Assembly (NCBI GenBank): GCA_032358165.1
Contig: JAALGY010000038.1
Coordinates: forward strand, 248,001 to 312,000
Origin: Diplosphaera chodatii
Taxonomy: Eukaryota; Chlorophyta; Trebouxiophyceae; Prasiolales; Stichococcaceae
DNA: 64,000 bases
Direction: 5' to 3'
The notes beneath the pieces were generated by a model. The model was not told the DNA's origin and did not search any database. It saw nothing but the letters and a program-made list of their open reading frames with translations. The position numbers and the translations under genes are program-made. Positions 10,515 to 22,165 of this stretch are shown here, piece after piece. How positions within the stretch are numbered: the stretch's first letter is position 1; each line of letters begins with the position of its first letter.

Positions 10515-13006
10515 ATGAAGTTGTATTTCTGCTTGCTGCTAGCTGCCCTCGCAGCACAGGCAGGTACCGTCCAACCCTCTCGCACTTTGAGATGTATCCA
10601 AGGCTGCATTTCTGGCGCATCGCTGCGACACCGCTACATGGCACAAAAACTGCTCGGACCACAACAGGCCACGCAGAGGCCGTTGTCCTGATTTTATGTC
10701 AAGCCATCAACGTATCGCTTCAAGACATCACCTGGTGAACCTAAGACGGATCATGCCATTGTCATGTGCAGGTAGTGCAGCAGCGACACTTCCGCAGCGC
10801 AGCCTGCTGCAGCAGCAGCTGCCGCTGCCAAGCGGTTTGGCGGTGCAGTCCTTCTCCAACTTCACCGCCACACAGCTGCGCAATGTGACGGCGGCAGAAG
10901 CTGCGGCGGCGTCTGCCACCGCCGCAGCCAGCGCTGTCGTTACAGCTGTGTACTACATCAGTGAGTGCAGCGCTGCCAGCTACAGTTGCAGTGTCCTCAC
11001 TGGCAATGATGTGCAGTGACGTACACATGCCATGGCATACGCATGCACCAGCAGAGAAAATCACTTGTGGACTATGTTGCCAACCAGTTTGCCGGTCAAG
11101 CCTTCTCCTAATGGCATCCCTTCGCAGACCAGCCTGCAGCGCAACTGGCGGCAAATGCTGTGAACGCAGCAGCCAGCGTCACCGCACAGCAGGCTGGCCT
11201 GGCCTCCAACTCTGATGTGGTGATCTCACTGGGCTGTTGTCAGCTGCCAGCCGCAACCTGAGTCTACGTGCACACAGTAGCACAACGCTTATAAGCCAAG
11301 CACATGCAGTCATGTGTGCAATTCTTTTACCATATTGATCTGTGTGTGGTGACAGGCTCGCGCTGCAGCAAGTCAGGCCACCAGGGCGGCTGCCGCTGCA
11401 CAGAACGCAGCGGCAGCGGTAGTCAAGGGGATGGTGCCAGCGGCTGCGGCTGCTGCTGCGAACGCCACGCTGCTGACTGCACACGCGACGTCAGCGGCAG
11501 CATTGTCCGAGGGGCTCAATCGGACAGCCGCCGATGCCACAGGCGCAGCAGCTGCTGCGCTGGTTGCGGCCCAGGCAGCTGCTGTAGCCGCTGCATCCAC
11601 AGGTAGCACCAAGCAGAGTGCCGGTGACTATCTCTTACGTCACAGGGGACAAAGGCAGATTCGAGCAAGTGTTCAAGTGGCAGAAACCTAGCTACCTTTC
11701 GCATCTGAGTGCTGCAGGCACAAATGCCTCGAAAGGTGCTGCAGCTGTGACGCGGGCAGTTGCCGCCGCTGCTCAGCAGGCTGCCGGCCCGTCAGGCAGT
11801 GCAATGATCAGCGATGAGAGTCTGGAGGACATCGGCACTGCTGCCACCGCTGCCGCCAACCAGGCTGCAGCAGGTGCTCATTCAGACACGAGCTACTAGC
11901 CGGCTTACTAAGCGGCATTCTGCTGCGCATGATACGAAGAAAGACGGCATTCCTGCCATGCTGCGCAGACATGTCTCTGGAGCCCCATCGTGCTGAATAT
12001 CCGGCAGACAGCTGGCAAGCCTGCGTACCCTGCCTCATGCAGGCAACATGAGCGCTGCAGCAGATGCGGCCGCTGCAGCGCTGCAGACAACGCAGGCGCT
12101 GTTCTCTGCCGCTGCCCAGCTGTCGAACGCCTCTGCGGTTGCCCAGGCTGCTGGCGGGGCAGCAGCAGCCGCCGCCATCACTGCAGTCAGCGCGGCACTC
12201 GCTGCAGGAGGCGCTGCAGGTGCCCTGTTGAGTACTTCAACGCTGCGCCTGTCACCTGACGGATCAAAAGTTCAACCTCTGCCTACACAGCTGGCTGCAC
12301 ATTGTGCGCGCTACTGCCAGGAAATGCGAGTTCAGCAGCTGTTGGGCGTCCGAGGTGTGCCAGGTGTCCTGCGCATCCGTTGCAGCCGGCGGTGTTCGGG
12401 CTGTTGCCATGCAGGCAACCTGACCGCGGCGGCGCGGGCGGCGGCGGCTGTTACCGAGGCGCTGTCGAGCGTCACGGCCCTGGCCGCCGCTGACGTCGCC
12501 GCCGCCAGCGGGCCCCTCACCGCGGCGAGCGCCAACACGGCCGCCATCGCCGCCAACCAGGCAGCCGCGGCCGCCGCCGGTGGGCACGCCGCGGGGGCCG
12601 CCCACGCTGCGGCCGTTAGTGTTGCTGCGGTAGGTCCTTGTGCGCGCTGGAACCAAGTACTGCAAGCAACTGCCCGCTCTGCATGCGGTACTGCTGCAGG
12701 AGTATCCCCAAAAGGATGCACAACGTGCTGTCGCGAGCAGGTTTCCAACACAACGGCATACACCCGCGCAGGGCAGCTGCCCGGGTTCATATGCAGCCAG
12801 GCCAGTAAAGCAGTGAGATCTGCATGGTTTTGCGACTCTTCTCTGCTTCAATGGCGTTCCTGCCATCGCAGGCGGTGGATGTTGCCGAGCGAGTTGCGGA
12901 TTCCGACGGGCTGCTCGGGGCGGCCGCCGCCCTCTCCGCAACCTACGCGTCGGCCGCTGCTGCCGCTGGAGCGCTGCAGCTGGCGCCAGCAGCCGGCAGC
13001 GGGTGA
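10515..13006 (+). CDS. Secreted Ala-rich protein C (no proline block)
   Basis: Begins at 10515 with a clean signal peptide, MKLYFCLLLAALAAQAG, whose last codon is split by an intron (donor GTACCG) and rejoined at the exon starting GSAAATLPQRSLLQQ near 10772. Further Ala-rich exons are visible around 11111-11217, 11357-11600, 11717-11872, 12048-12215, 12415-12628 and 12870-13006; the stop is TGA after LAPAAGSG. Alanine dominates, with scattered Asn-x-Ser/Thr sites (NFTATQ, NVTAAE, NATLLT, NASAVA, NLTAAA), consistent with an N-glycosylated secreted protein that could form long helices. It shares module style with genes A and B but lacks the Pro-rich and Gly/Lys C-terminal parts. I know of no named family with this architecture. 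Exon edges are approximate. Confidence 0.6.
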
Positions 13007-13519
13007 CTCTGACGGCAGACAGCACACCGCTGCCATACAATTCCAAGGCTCGTGTGCGTGCCTTGGGTTCATGCGTAACGTGGGACACTGGGACCACAAT
13101 GCGGCAGGGTTGGTGACAGGAACGAGTACGCACATGCAGAGATGCAAGGACTTGATGCGGGTTGCTGTGACCCGCTTGACCTCGTGGCCATGAGGCCATA
13201 CTGCACTAGTTTGTGATGGGAGCTGACCGTATTGTGTTCCTCTGCATGTCCCTCAAAGCGTCATGTCACCATGTGCACTAGTTGTGTCACACCAGCCCTG
13301 AGCTTCCAAGTGCACAACACTTCACGTTTGGTTTCACCCACTGATCTGCGGCAGTTGGAAGAACAGCCCTATGGTACCCCACGGCAATGCAGCTTCACTT
13401 CCGCCTGCGCATCGAGTTCAGAACCACGACTCTGCAACATGCAGCTCATGCAGCTGTCTGCTTGTCTCAGCTACCTGACATCCAAAGGAGCCGACAAGAC
13501 AATCGCTCATCAACAAGAA
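13007..13519. other. Convergent spacer between gene C and the minus-strand secreted gene
   Basis: About 0.5 kb, expected to hold the two 3' untranslated regions. No repeat or RNA structure noticed. Confidence 0.4.
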
Positions 13520-14677
13520 TTACAGCTCCTCTGATGGCCGGCTAGCTGACTTCGCCGACGCCACAAATGCGTCGCAGGTGTCCACCTCTGTTCCGGCCTT
13601 TGGCCCACACACCACCTGCGGTAGCATCTCAGGACAACCTCGTTGTCTTGTACACAGTCCTCCGGGCAGCCAGTGCTCCAAAGCCGCTGTCAGCATCCCG
13701 TACACTTGCGTCTGCAGGAGTCAAGCGCAGGCCACCAACGGAAAAACTGGGGGTGCACTCCCTCCCGCTGCGGCATGCGGCCGCCGCACACGCAACACTC
13801 ACCGCCACGTGCTGACCGGTGCTGTCCAGGCGGAACAGGCTCCTGCTGCCGGCCGGGCTGGCGTCGCTGTCGCAGCCGAGTGTCCTGATCAGCTGCGGAC
13901 AGTGGGGAAACCCTAGGTTGGGGGTCGGCAACCATCACCGCATGCCCACACCCCACGCCTCAACCAGAAGCACTCTGGGATGCCGCAGAGTTGCAGGCCA
14001 TCAGACGTAATGGCTTGATACCCACCTTCATATGGTACGGCTTCGTCCTGATGCCGTAGTCAACGTAGGCGTCTGTCGCCGTGCCGCCCTCATACAGGAA
14101 GGCGCACATGTCGGCAGCCTCCCTTGCGGCGATGGTGCCTGCATCGAGAACGCGCACTTCAACCATTCCAGTCACAGCTGACCTGCAGCGCACACGCCGG
14201 ATTATGCGCATGCAGTGCCAGGATCCAGACGCTCAGTGTGCACCAAGGTCTGCTGGTGTCGTTGACAGTTGTATGGGCCGCCAGCCGCTCACCGTACAAG
14301 GTGGCGCCAGGATCCATGCCGAGCGCATCTGCTGCCTCCTGCAACGACGTCGGCAACATGCTGGCGATCTGCATCAGGTGCTTTGCTGCCGGCAGCCCGG
14401 GTCTGCACCAACATGCAGGGATGCAGTGCGCCGTGCAGCACGCATGCAACGCCTCTGCTGTCAGCCCTCATGTGCAACGTTGTTGGCGTGATGCAGGCAT
14501 GCGGCATCACGGCCGCAAGCCTCCAGAGTCTGCACGAGCCTGGCCAGCACTCACCTGGTCGATGGTGGCTTTCTGTGTGGGCCTGGTGATCGTGAAGTCC
14601 AGAGCAGCCGCGTAGTAGGCATGACCCAGAAGAACTGCCGCCACAGCCATCAACAACCTGATTTGTGGGCCGCGCAT
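13520..14677 (-). CDS. Small secreted protein, family not recognised
   Basis: Five exons whose phases close: 14555-14677, 14293-14368, 14026-14177, 13803-13892 and 13520-13711, about 210 residues. The N-terminus is a signal peptide (basic MRGPQIR, then LLMAVAAVLLGHAYYAAA). The rest is a mixed globular composition, unlike the Ala/Pro-rich neighbours: segments such as SLQEAADALGMDPG, MVEVRVLDAG, DAYVDYGIRTKPYHMK and YGMLTAALEHWLPGG. Several Cys residues in the last exon (CTRQRGC, VCGPK, TCDAF) could form disulfides. An alternative ATG lies 21 bases upstream (14698). I do not recognise the fold and assign no function; lumenal or extracellular placement follows only from the signal peptide. The last exon may hide another intron. 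Confidence 0.55.
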
Positions 14678-14698
14678 GGCGGCAGTGCAACCGGCCAA

Positions 14699-16144
14699 AC
14701 CGCACTCAGGCCGCTGAATGTCGGTATCCTGCTGCTATGGACCTTGACTGTTGTCAGATTGCATCGCAGACTTGAGTGGAATGGCACGATGATGGGACAT
14801 GCATGGTCCGTCCCAGGTGCAATGACCTCCAGATCAGTTGTTAATTTCGATGTCAGGCAGTGAAAAACTGGTGTTGTTGCCGCAGGAGTATGAACCACGT
14901 GCATCGCCTGCACGTTGACGCAAAGCAGCAATATGTTGCACTTGGACATTTCATCGGCTATGGTCAGCATTGCCACGTCAGGCCACGTCATGCGTCAGCT
15001 GGACCGGCCGGTGCATGGTGCTCTGCTCGTCGGTCGAGCCACTTCGCCGCTGGACAACAACTCAAACGCTGGAACACGATGTGAGATGCATTGTGTGTTG
15101 TCAGGAGTGTGCTGCTGGCGCTGCTTTTGGCCAGCGCAGCACACTGTGCCGCAGCTTGAGACACATACCGTGTGCATCTCCGCCATCTAAGTGTGTCACA
15201 CTGTTCGGTACCATATCAGCTTGCTGATTCAATCAGCTGCCATGATGCTGTAGCTCCAGACTCACGTCGGGTCAGCGATGCATGCAAAGCTACGCAGAGT
15301 TGGCTACAGTCAATTTCTCTGCCGGCTACCCGCATGAAACAGCGGCAAGCTCCGTGCCGCTGGCACCACGCGATAGTGCTGGATACCATGTGATGTGCTA
15401 CCACTGGACGCTCATGCCTTGCTGACGTCGTTCAACGTCCTGCACCTCGATCGATCAGTGCCTGCTGGTAGACCCTTTGGTTGATAGTTCTCGGGTTAGC
15501 GACCGTCCTGGCGTCGCAGATGCCGCCATGAGCATATGCAATCATACAAAACAGCTCATGAAACATCACACCACTGTTCTGATGAGTTCGAGGTCAGAGC
15601 TGTCACAGTGACGCAAGTGCGCACCGGACTGGCAGTCTGGAGCAAGACCTCCAGCAGCATGAGCTGCGCAACGTATGCCGATGCAACACATACACACAGC
15701 ACCGTGATTTCAACCTGATGAAATAGCCGAAAGATTTCCAGAGGAGGGTTGGGGCGCACACGGGTGAGCTTGCAAAAGGAACCACATGCACAGAGCGTAG
15801 AGTGCCTGAAGACAGATGCTGCACACTTGTTCACTGTATGTCGTGTTTGCTCACACGTATTCTGGTAAGTCCGTCGGGATCATGATCATCGTTGGTAGGG
15901 CACAAGACCCTGGATGTCCCAGGACCTGCTTGTCGTTATACGTGCACTCAACGCGGCACGCCCCGCAGTATGCTAATATTGACATCGAAACCACCTCAAC
16001 TGCTAGTGGGCGTCAACCCTGTATCACTGTCAACCAGTTTTATTCACGTCCTGCTGTCCGTTTGAGGTGGCCGCCGTGAGTCCAGTCACAATACAGCTGC
16101 CCCAAAGCAGCACCCTCAGCGGGCCCTGCAGCGGCCAGCCGTTG
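14699..16144. other. 1.4-kb stretch without a confident gene
   Basis: Several medium frames exist on both strands. The most protein-like is plus-strand 14932-15080, which would read LHLDISSAMVSIATSG and then VGRATSPLDNNS, but I could not connect it to a start, stop or neighbouring exons by phase. It may belong to an unrecognised gene or be chance. Confidence 0.3.
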
Positions 16145-19100
16145 CTATCTGGCCAGCCCGGCCGCTGCCACCAGCTCCCGCAGATCCTGCAGCCGCTCCT
16201 GTACCGCCTCGCTGACCTGCAGCCAGCAGCACCTCCCAGTCTGACAGCGGACAATCTAGCTTGGGACACTGCCGCGTTGCACAGGGCGAGGGTCAGCTGA
16301 ACTGTTCGGCAAACCCTAAACCCTACTGGCAGCACCGTGCACCCGGTACCGGAGCTGGTGGTGCCATCGCACGACTGCATCATGTCCAAAGTCATTCCAC
16401 GCAGCACTGTTGCACCTGGCTGGCCAGCTCCTCGGCGGGCAGCGTGGCGCTGTCCTCCAGCGGCACCGGCATCCCCAGCCGCGCCAGCCGCGAGCCCGGC
16501 CCTGCAGCAGTGAGGTAGCAGCCGTAGTCGTAGCACGCTCGCGTGCAGAGCAGGGGGTGCACCGCTGCACCAGCTGCGCAGCCACTGGCATCACCGAAAC
16601 CCCATCACGCGAGCGAGGGAGGCAGCAAAGCGGATCAATGCCTCTGCAACCTGACCCTCAGATCCCCGCAGGTGCCCTGGGTCGCGGGCTCTACCGAGCC
16701 CCGCACCGCAGCGCAGCATCAGGAAGCCGTTCTCCTTGCCGTCGATGCGGCGCGGGAGGAAGCGCTTGTGCTCCGCCTCCTTGCGGGGGTCCGTCAGGCC
16801 CGCCGCCACCCGGCAGCTGACCTGCACGCATGGGATGCATCGGCACTGATCAAGCACTGCTTGGTGCACACGCTGCGTCAGACACATGAGTCAACGCACT
16901 CCCATGGCAGCTGTCTCGCGCCACACCTTCAGCAGGCACAGATCGTGGGACAGCATGGGCACAGGACGTCGTCGGGTTTGCGGCGCGGCGGGGCTCACCA
17001 GGGTCTCGAAGGCCGCGGCGCCGGCGTCCGACTCCCGCACCCCCGGCTGCGCGAACAGCAGCGCCTCCCAAACCTGCCTCGCCTGCAGCAGACGCCACAG
17101 CGCGCACTAAGGAGGTTTCAAAGGTTCTGCGGCAGCTGCGCTGATGTGATACGGCAGGTGACGCCACAGACCCAACGAAGACCGTGGCAGGAACCTGCAC
17201 TACCTGACGGAGCAACCCCTGAAAGCTGCATCTCACGACAGGCCGCACCTGCGGCTTGCTGATGCGCAGCTCGGCCTGCGCCCGGGCTGCAAGTGCAGGG
17301 TCCATGCGCAGCCGCCTGGCCGCGCCCGCCACCTCTTCTGCCGCCGCAGCTGTAGTCCCATTCGCCGCAGGAGTGCCGCTGGCTGCTGATGTGCCATTGG
17401 CTGTCGGCGCTGCTGCGGCAGCAGTGGCAGGTGCTGCTGCTGAGGGTGCTGGCGCTGGCGCCGCTGCCGGCTCTGCAGCACCGCTCACCAGCTCTGCTGC
17501 TGCCTGCAGTCCGACAGAACCACCAGAATGGAGCGCTGTGTGCAAGCGTCGAGACAAGCAGACGGAGCCTGCACGCGCTCGCAGTCAGATGCAGCCGTTT
17601 ACACATGACACAAGCACGCTGCCGGGGAGACAGCAGTTGCACTTCCGATGGGATCGGGCGCTGCTGGTGTTGGCAAACCAGATGGCAGCGCAGGCATAAC
17701 CTGTCCCAGTCCACCAACCACGAGCAGGCTGCTCACCTGCTGAGCGGCCTGCGCCGCCCACGGCAGCGCGGCCATTGCCGCCAGGTCCCGCCGGTCCCGC
17801 AGCCTCCGCAGCGCCGGCGCCGGGTCCTCGATCTGCACATGATATTCCCCATTCCATCGTTGCGACAGCAGACGTGGGTCTGAGCGCAGCATTGGCAGGC
17901 GCCTGGCAAGCTCTTCAGGCGAGGCTGCTCTGCTGCCCGCCTGCAGAACGTGCCACCCGCCCACAGGAGGCACTCCAACCTGGGAGCAGCGGAGCAGCGC
18001 ATTTCCCGCCGACCACACTGGTCAGCAATGCGACACGGCTACACTGCAGCGACATCCCCAAGACGCTCACCACGACGTCCAGCGCGTCCCGCTGCCGCGC
18101 CGTGGCGTGCACCGCCTCCAGCAGCGCGGCGCCGACGCCGCGGCGCTGGTGCGGCGGCAGCACCAGCAGCTGCGCCAGCCGCAGCCGGCTGCGGTCCGGC
18201 CACGCGTAGAACTCGCAGGTGGTCGCAAACCCCACCTGCACGTCACAGGCGCTGTGGTTGCACGCTGCGCCACATTGGGCTCGGCCGCCCGCTGCCGGCG
18301 CCCGTCTCGGTGCAGGTGACGGCAGCAGCACTCTGCGGCTTCGGCCGCAGCCTCAGCAAAGCCTCACATGGCAGCTGCCTGCTGCCCCTGGAGCGGGTGA
18401 CCATGATGCACACCAACCATGCTCACTGTGATCTGCCCGGCTGCTGGAATCCCCAAAATGGCGTACATCTTCACCATGCTGAAGTTCATGCAGAGGCTTC
18501 GGCGACGCTCACGATGATCTGCCCGGCTGCCGTGGCCTCCACCGCGGTGTACAGCTCCCACCGCGGGTCGACGCCGCCTGCGCCGTCGTCGATGAAGTTG
18601 GCGGCGTCAATGAAGAAGATGAGCAGCGGCTGCAGCCGCGCGTGCAGGTCCTGCATGCACACCAACCCTAGTTCACAGTGAGGACCTCGGCAGAGCAGGA
18701 AGCAAGCTGTGGGCAGTATGTGCTGTGAGCATCCTGTTGCTTGACAGACATGTTGCCTGGCCCTGCGCCGTCCCTGTCTGCAGCGTCTGGAAGCTGGCCG
18801 CGGGTCGCTCTATGCTGCACTCCCTGCCGGAGGCACTCTGGCCGGTCAGCTGACGCTGAGCCGGTCCCCAGTCCGCAGCCTCACCCGCACGTACTGGTTT
18901 GCCTCCGCCAGGCGGTGGCGGTAGATGGCGACTTTTGCGCCGCCCTTGAGCGGCTGCTCGCACAGCGGGCTGCCCAGCTGCTCGGCATCCAGCGGCCGCG
19001 CCGGCGCCTCAAACTCCTGCGGCGGCAGGCGCAAAGCGCTGCACAATCCAGTGCAGAGCACTGCACTCCTGCCCGACCGGGACCATCGCTTGTGCTGGGA

Positions 19101-19896
19101 AGCAGCTGCTGCAAGCTGGACACGCATTCGTAGCAGCGAGGGATGTAGCTGGTAGATCTGCTGAGTCTTGCCATAGTGGGCAAGGCTCTCATGCACCTGC
19201 CATGACCATGAACAGGACGCATGGGAGGGAGCTCACCGCGCGGCTGGGGGCGAAGCCCTTGGGGAACCAGGGCGCCAGGGCGGCCAGCACGTCGGTCGCG
19301 CCCGGCGGCGGCCGCCGCAGCTGCGGCCGCATCTGCAACACAGTGGCTCGACAGATTGGACGCCTCGTGGACGCCGCATGCGCACCACATCCGCCTCTGT
19401 GATGCCACATGTGCAACGAGGCAGTCAACGATAGAAGATGCGTTGTTGCCCTGCCGAAAGTGGTCAGCCTCCCACAGCATGCCGGAGCTGCATGTCGGTG
19501 GCGCTTGCTGAATCAGCGCGCTGCGCCATCATGCATGTGCATGCAGGCGTGTGCTGCAGGACGCCACGGGACACCGGGCAGCGCCCACACCTCCACGAAT
19601 GCGCGGAAGTCGGCCTGGCTGAAGTAGACGTCCAGCCCGAAGCCGTCCACGTCGTCCCAGCCCTCGATGCGCTCCGCATCCCCAAACACCTGGTGGCACA
19701 TGTCCGGCGGGAAGGCGGCGGCGGACGTCAGCGCGCCCCTGGCCGCCGCCACGGGGTCCAGCAGGTGGAAGCGCAGCACCTCGTTGGCATCCAGCCCGGC
19801 CTCATCCGCCTCTTCATACTCGGAGTCGCTGTTGTCATTTGCATCAGCTTCCAGTCGCGGCCGCTTGGCGGCCCGTGCCCCGTTCAGATCCTCCAT
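16145..19896 (-). CDS. HAT1: Histone acetyltransferase type B catalytic subunit (HAT1)
   Basis: Eleven exons join with consistent phase: 19591-19896, 19237-19332, 18885-19016, 18513-18650, 18071-18235, 17737-17832, 17249-17503, 16999-17082, 16707-16821, 16416-16501 and 16145-16216, about 514 residues (human HAT1 has 419). The N-terminal part holds the HAT1-specific pattern [19 protein letters not shown]. The central GNAT part has [17 protein letters not shown], then [20 protein letters not shown] (about residues 244-263), where QRRGVGA is the acetyl-CoA-binding Q/R-x-x-G-x-G/A motif, followed by [13 protein letters not shown], the EDP segment of the family. Family knowledge: HAT1 acetylates newly made histone H4 at Lys5 and Lys12 before nuclear deposition, with an RbAp46/48 partner. 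An Ala/Pro/Gly-rich insert of about 60 residues (roughly 312-370) separates the catalytic core from the C-terminal helices. Divergent from the SLX9-like gene. Confidence 0.93.
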
Positions 19897-20335
19897 CGGC
19901 AGCTGCAGATGCGATCAGCGGTGTGCGAGCATCCTGGTGTTGCCGGCGATTTGAACGGTGTATGTCCAAAAATGTGAATGCAGCGATGCTACAGGGCGGG
20001 GTTAGGGACACGCATGACAGCAGCCTGCTGCAGCCTGCCCACTAAAAGACTGTGCAGTCTGAGTCTTGTTGCTGTCAAGATCGACTGTCGAGCCTGCCGT
20101 CTGCTGCTCCAGCTGCATTGTGCTGCCTTTCGAAGTGGTTTCCATGCTCACCACACCCTGTGTGCGCACCGCGTGATCCGCCCTGCGGCGGCGCATCAGT
20201 TCAGCTGTGGGTGAACGGGCGTTCAGCAGAGGGGCGCACGGATATCCCACGATGCTGACGGCGCATGTGTAGCACGATTCAGGCATAGCACCCCGCGGAT
20301 GGTGAGCCGACAACGTGTGCTGCGGCCAGACATGC
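19897..20335. promoter_or_regulatory. Divergent promoter region, HAT1 / SLX9-like
   Basis: A 0.44-kb gap between the HAT1 start codon (minus strand) and the proposed SLX9-like start (plus strand). It is assigned as a shared promoter by position only; no defined element is recognised. An uncertain 5' end of the plus-strand gene could shrink the gap. Confidence 0.4.
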
Positions 20336-21606
20336 ATGATGGAAGGTCGACCCAGGCGCAGACGATGCTGTGCCTGACCAGCAACGCGTGCCGCAGGTGA
20401 AGAAGCGCGTGCAGAAGGCCAAGCGCCGCAGGTCACAGGCGAAGGTGTGGTCCTTGATCGCAGGCGGCATGCAGTACCACGTGCAGGCAGTGCACAGCCT
20501 GCAGCCACCCGGCGCTTGCTGCGCCGCCAGCACTTCAAGCTGCATGGTGGCCTGCAGGCGTCCGGGACAGCGGCCGGCGACGAGGATGCGCCCGCAGCAG
20601 AGGGGCCGGCGCCGCCGCAGCATGTCCTGCGCAAGCTGGCCAAGCAGCAGCAGTTCATGCAGAGTGCGCCGAATGCATGCTGCTGCAGGCTTAGCCCAAT
20701 GACATGGTCTGTCTGTGCGGCAGCAGGGCACATCCCTTCGTCCTGTTCTTGCTGCTTGCCTGCTGCACTGCCAGCGGCAATAATGTTGATTAGACATGGT
20801 GATGAGCAGTGTATCTCCACTGTTGCAGAGATCGTGGTGAACCGTCCAGCTTTGAGCGTCCGCAACAGCCTCAAAAAGGTTTGCTCTGCGAAGTTACCAT
20901 GTAGGGAGCTTCTATGCAGTTGGCGGTCGAGGAGGAGTCAGGAAAAGCCCAAGCCAGCACAGTGCATGGCTGATCCATGGTCGCTGCCGCCAGTCACTGC
21001 TGCCGCACAGGTGTCTTTTGTGAAGTGTGCTTGCACGCATTGCAGCGGGCGAAGCAGAAGCGCAAGCCGCTGTCGCCGGCGCTGGGCGACCTGTCGCTGC
21101 TGGCGGCGTCGCTGAAGGCGGCGGCTGCGGAGGACGGCAGCAGGGGGGAGAAGAAGCTGCGGGGACTGGGCGTGGGCGGCGCCAGGCAGCGCACTCGCAT
21201 CACGTGCGCCGCGCCCTGGACATGCTGGACGCTGCAGTTGATTTGTGCAAGTGCCCTGTGTGTGGGCGCCTCGAGGCCTGGTAAGCATGCTGCTTATGCG
21301 CGAGCGCTTTGCGTCACAGCCCAGCAGTGGTCCCTATGGGTCCCTGAATTTCAGTGCCCCAACCCTGAGGCACATCGGGTTCACAGTGGAATGCATTGCG
21401 GGTGCAGGGACCGGGAGACGACCCGGCTGCAGCAGGTGCTGGTCCACCCGCAGTTCGTGGCAGACCCCATTGCGGCGGTGACCGCGCACCTGGCGGCCAC
21501 GCTGCCGCCGGCGCCGCCGCCGCCGAAGCCGGCGCGGAAGCAGCAGCAGGGCCCCGGCAGCAGGAAGGCCCGGCAGCGCGCCGCCAGGCAGATGGACACC
21601 GCCTGA
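20336..21606 (+). CDS. SLX9: SLX9-like ribosome biogenesis protein
   Basis: The 3' exons are phase-consistent: about 20507-20663, 20829-20878, 21046-21203 and 21408-21606 (TGA). Recognition rests on the SLX9/FAM207 pattern: a basic segment RAKQKRKPLSPALGDLSLL resembles the family's Lys/Arg-rich stretch followed by GD.xxL, and the C-terminal part has RLQQVLVHPQFVADPIAAV, the conserved ExxRFxxVLxHPxFxxxPxxxI motif, then a basic tail with GSRKARQRAAR. Family knowledge: SLX9 is a nucleolar factor involved in 40S pre-ribosome maturation and export. The start is uncertain. One phase-compatible start is ATG at 20336 giving MME joined to the exon with RRLLRRQHFKL; a second possible start at 20364 uses a very short intron. 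A basic stretch read directly at 20391-20440 (KKRVQKAKRRR) could instead be coding. Confidence 0.65.
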
Positions 21607-22165
21607 CTCCTCGAGTGGAAAAGCGCCATGACAGGGCACCACAGTAGATGCAGGGGAGGCGGCATCACAACAGCAGCAGGCAGGCTGGTGACTACTGGCG
21701 TCGCACAGGCCATGGGGGTGATCAGTCTGACAGAAACGATGTGCCAGGAAGTGCACAGATAGAGTAGTACTTGGCCGCTGGACCCGTTGCAAGTGATCAA
21801 ACCGGCAAATCAGCCTGTTGGTGGCAGTGGCTTGTCCTTTCTGCGTGTGCATGTGGCAGTGCAACCGTTGCACCATTCTCGCGAGCGCAGCTATTTAGAA
21901 GCGATGAAGCCGTAAAGGAGAGGAGCTCTTGCACCGAGACTCTGCTTGCCTGAGGTCTATCACAGCAAAACCAACGACTGTCCATGCACACGTGTTTCCG
22001 ACGGCGGCGAAAGACGACGGTGCCTGATGGCATCTGCAGTGCTGCCGGAACCTCCTCAGGCAGGGCTTGCCATCTGGTAGCTGCAGCCCCAAGCCGATGC
22101 ACGCCGCCCGCGCACTCCTGCGGGCTGCGCGCAGAGGCGGGCGGCCCACCGCCGGGCGCCAGCCC
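21607..22165. other. Convergent spacer, SLX9-like / DNA-binding protein gene
   Basis: 0.56 kb between two stop codons of opposite genes. No credible coding frame; expected to contain both 3' untranslated regions. Confidence 0.4.

Noticed and set aside
12048..13193. Plus-strand 381-codon frame read without introns
   Set aside because: Only part is Ala-rich like gene C; the intervening residues look random and have intron borders, so it is a run through introns, not one exon.
16311..16324. Telomere-like AAACCCT repeated twice
   Set aside because: Only two units, inside an intron of HAT1, and single copies recur elsewhere; far too short for an interstitial telomere array.
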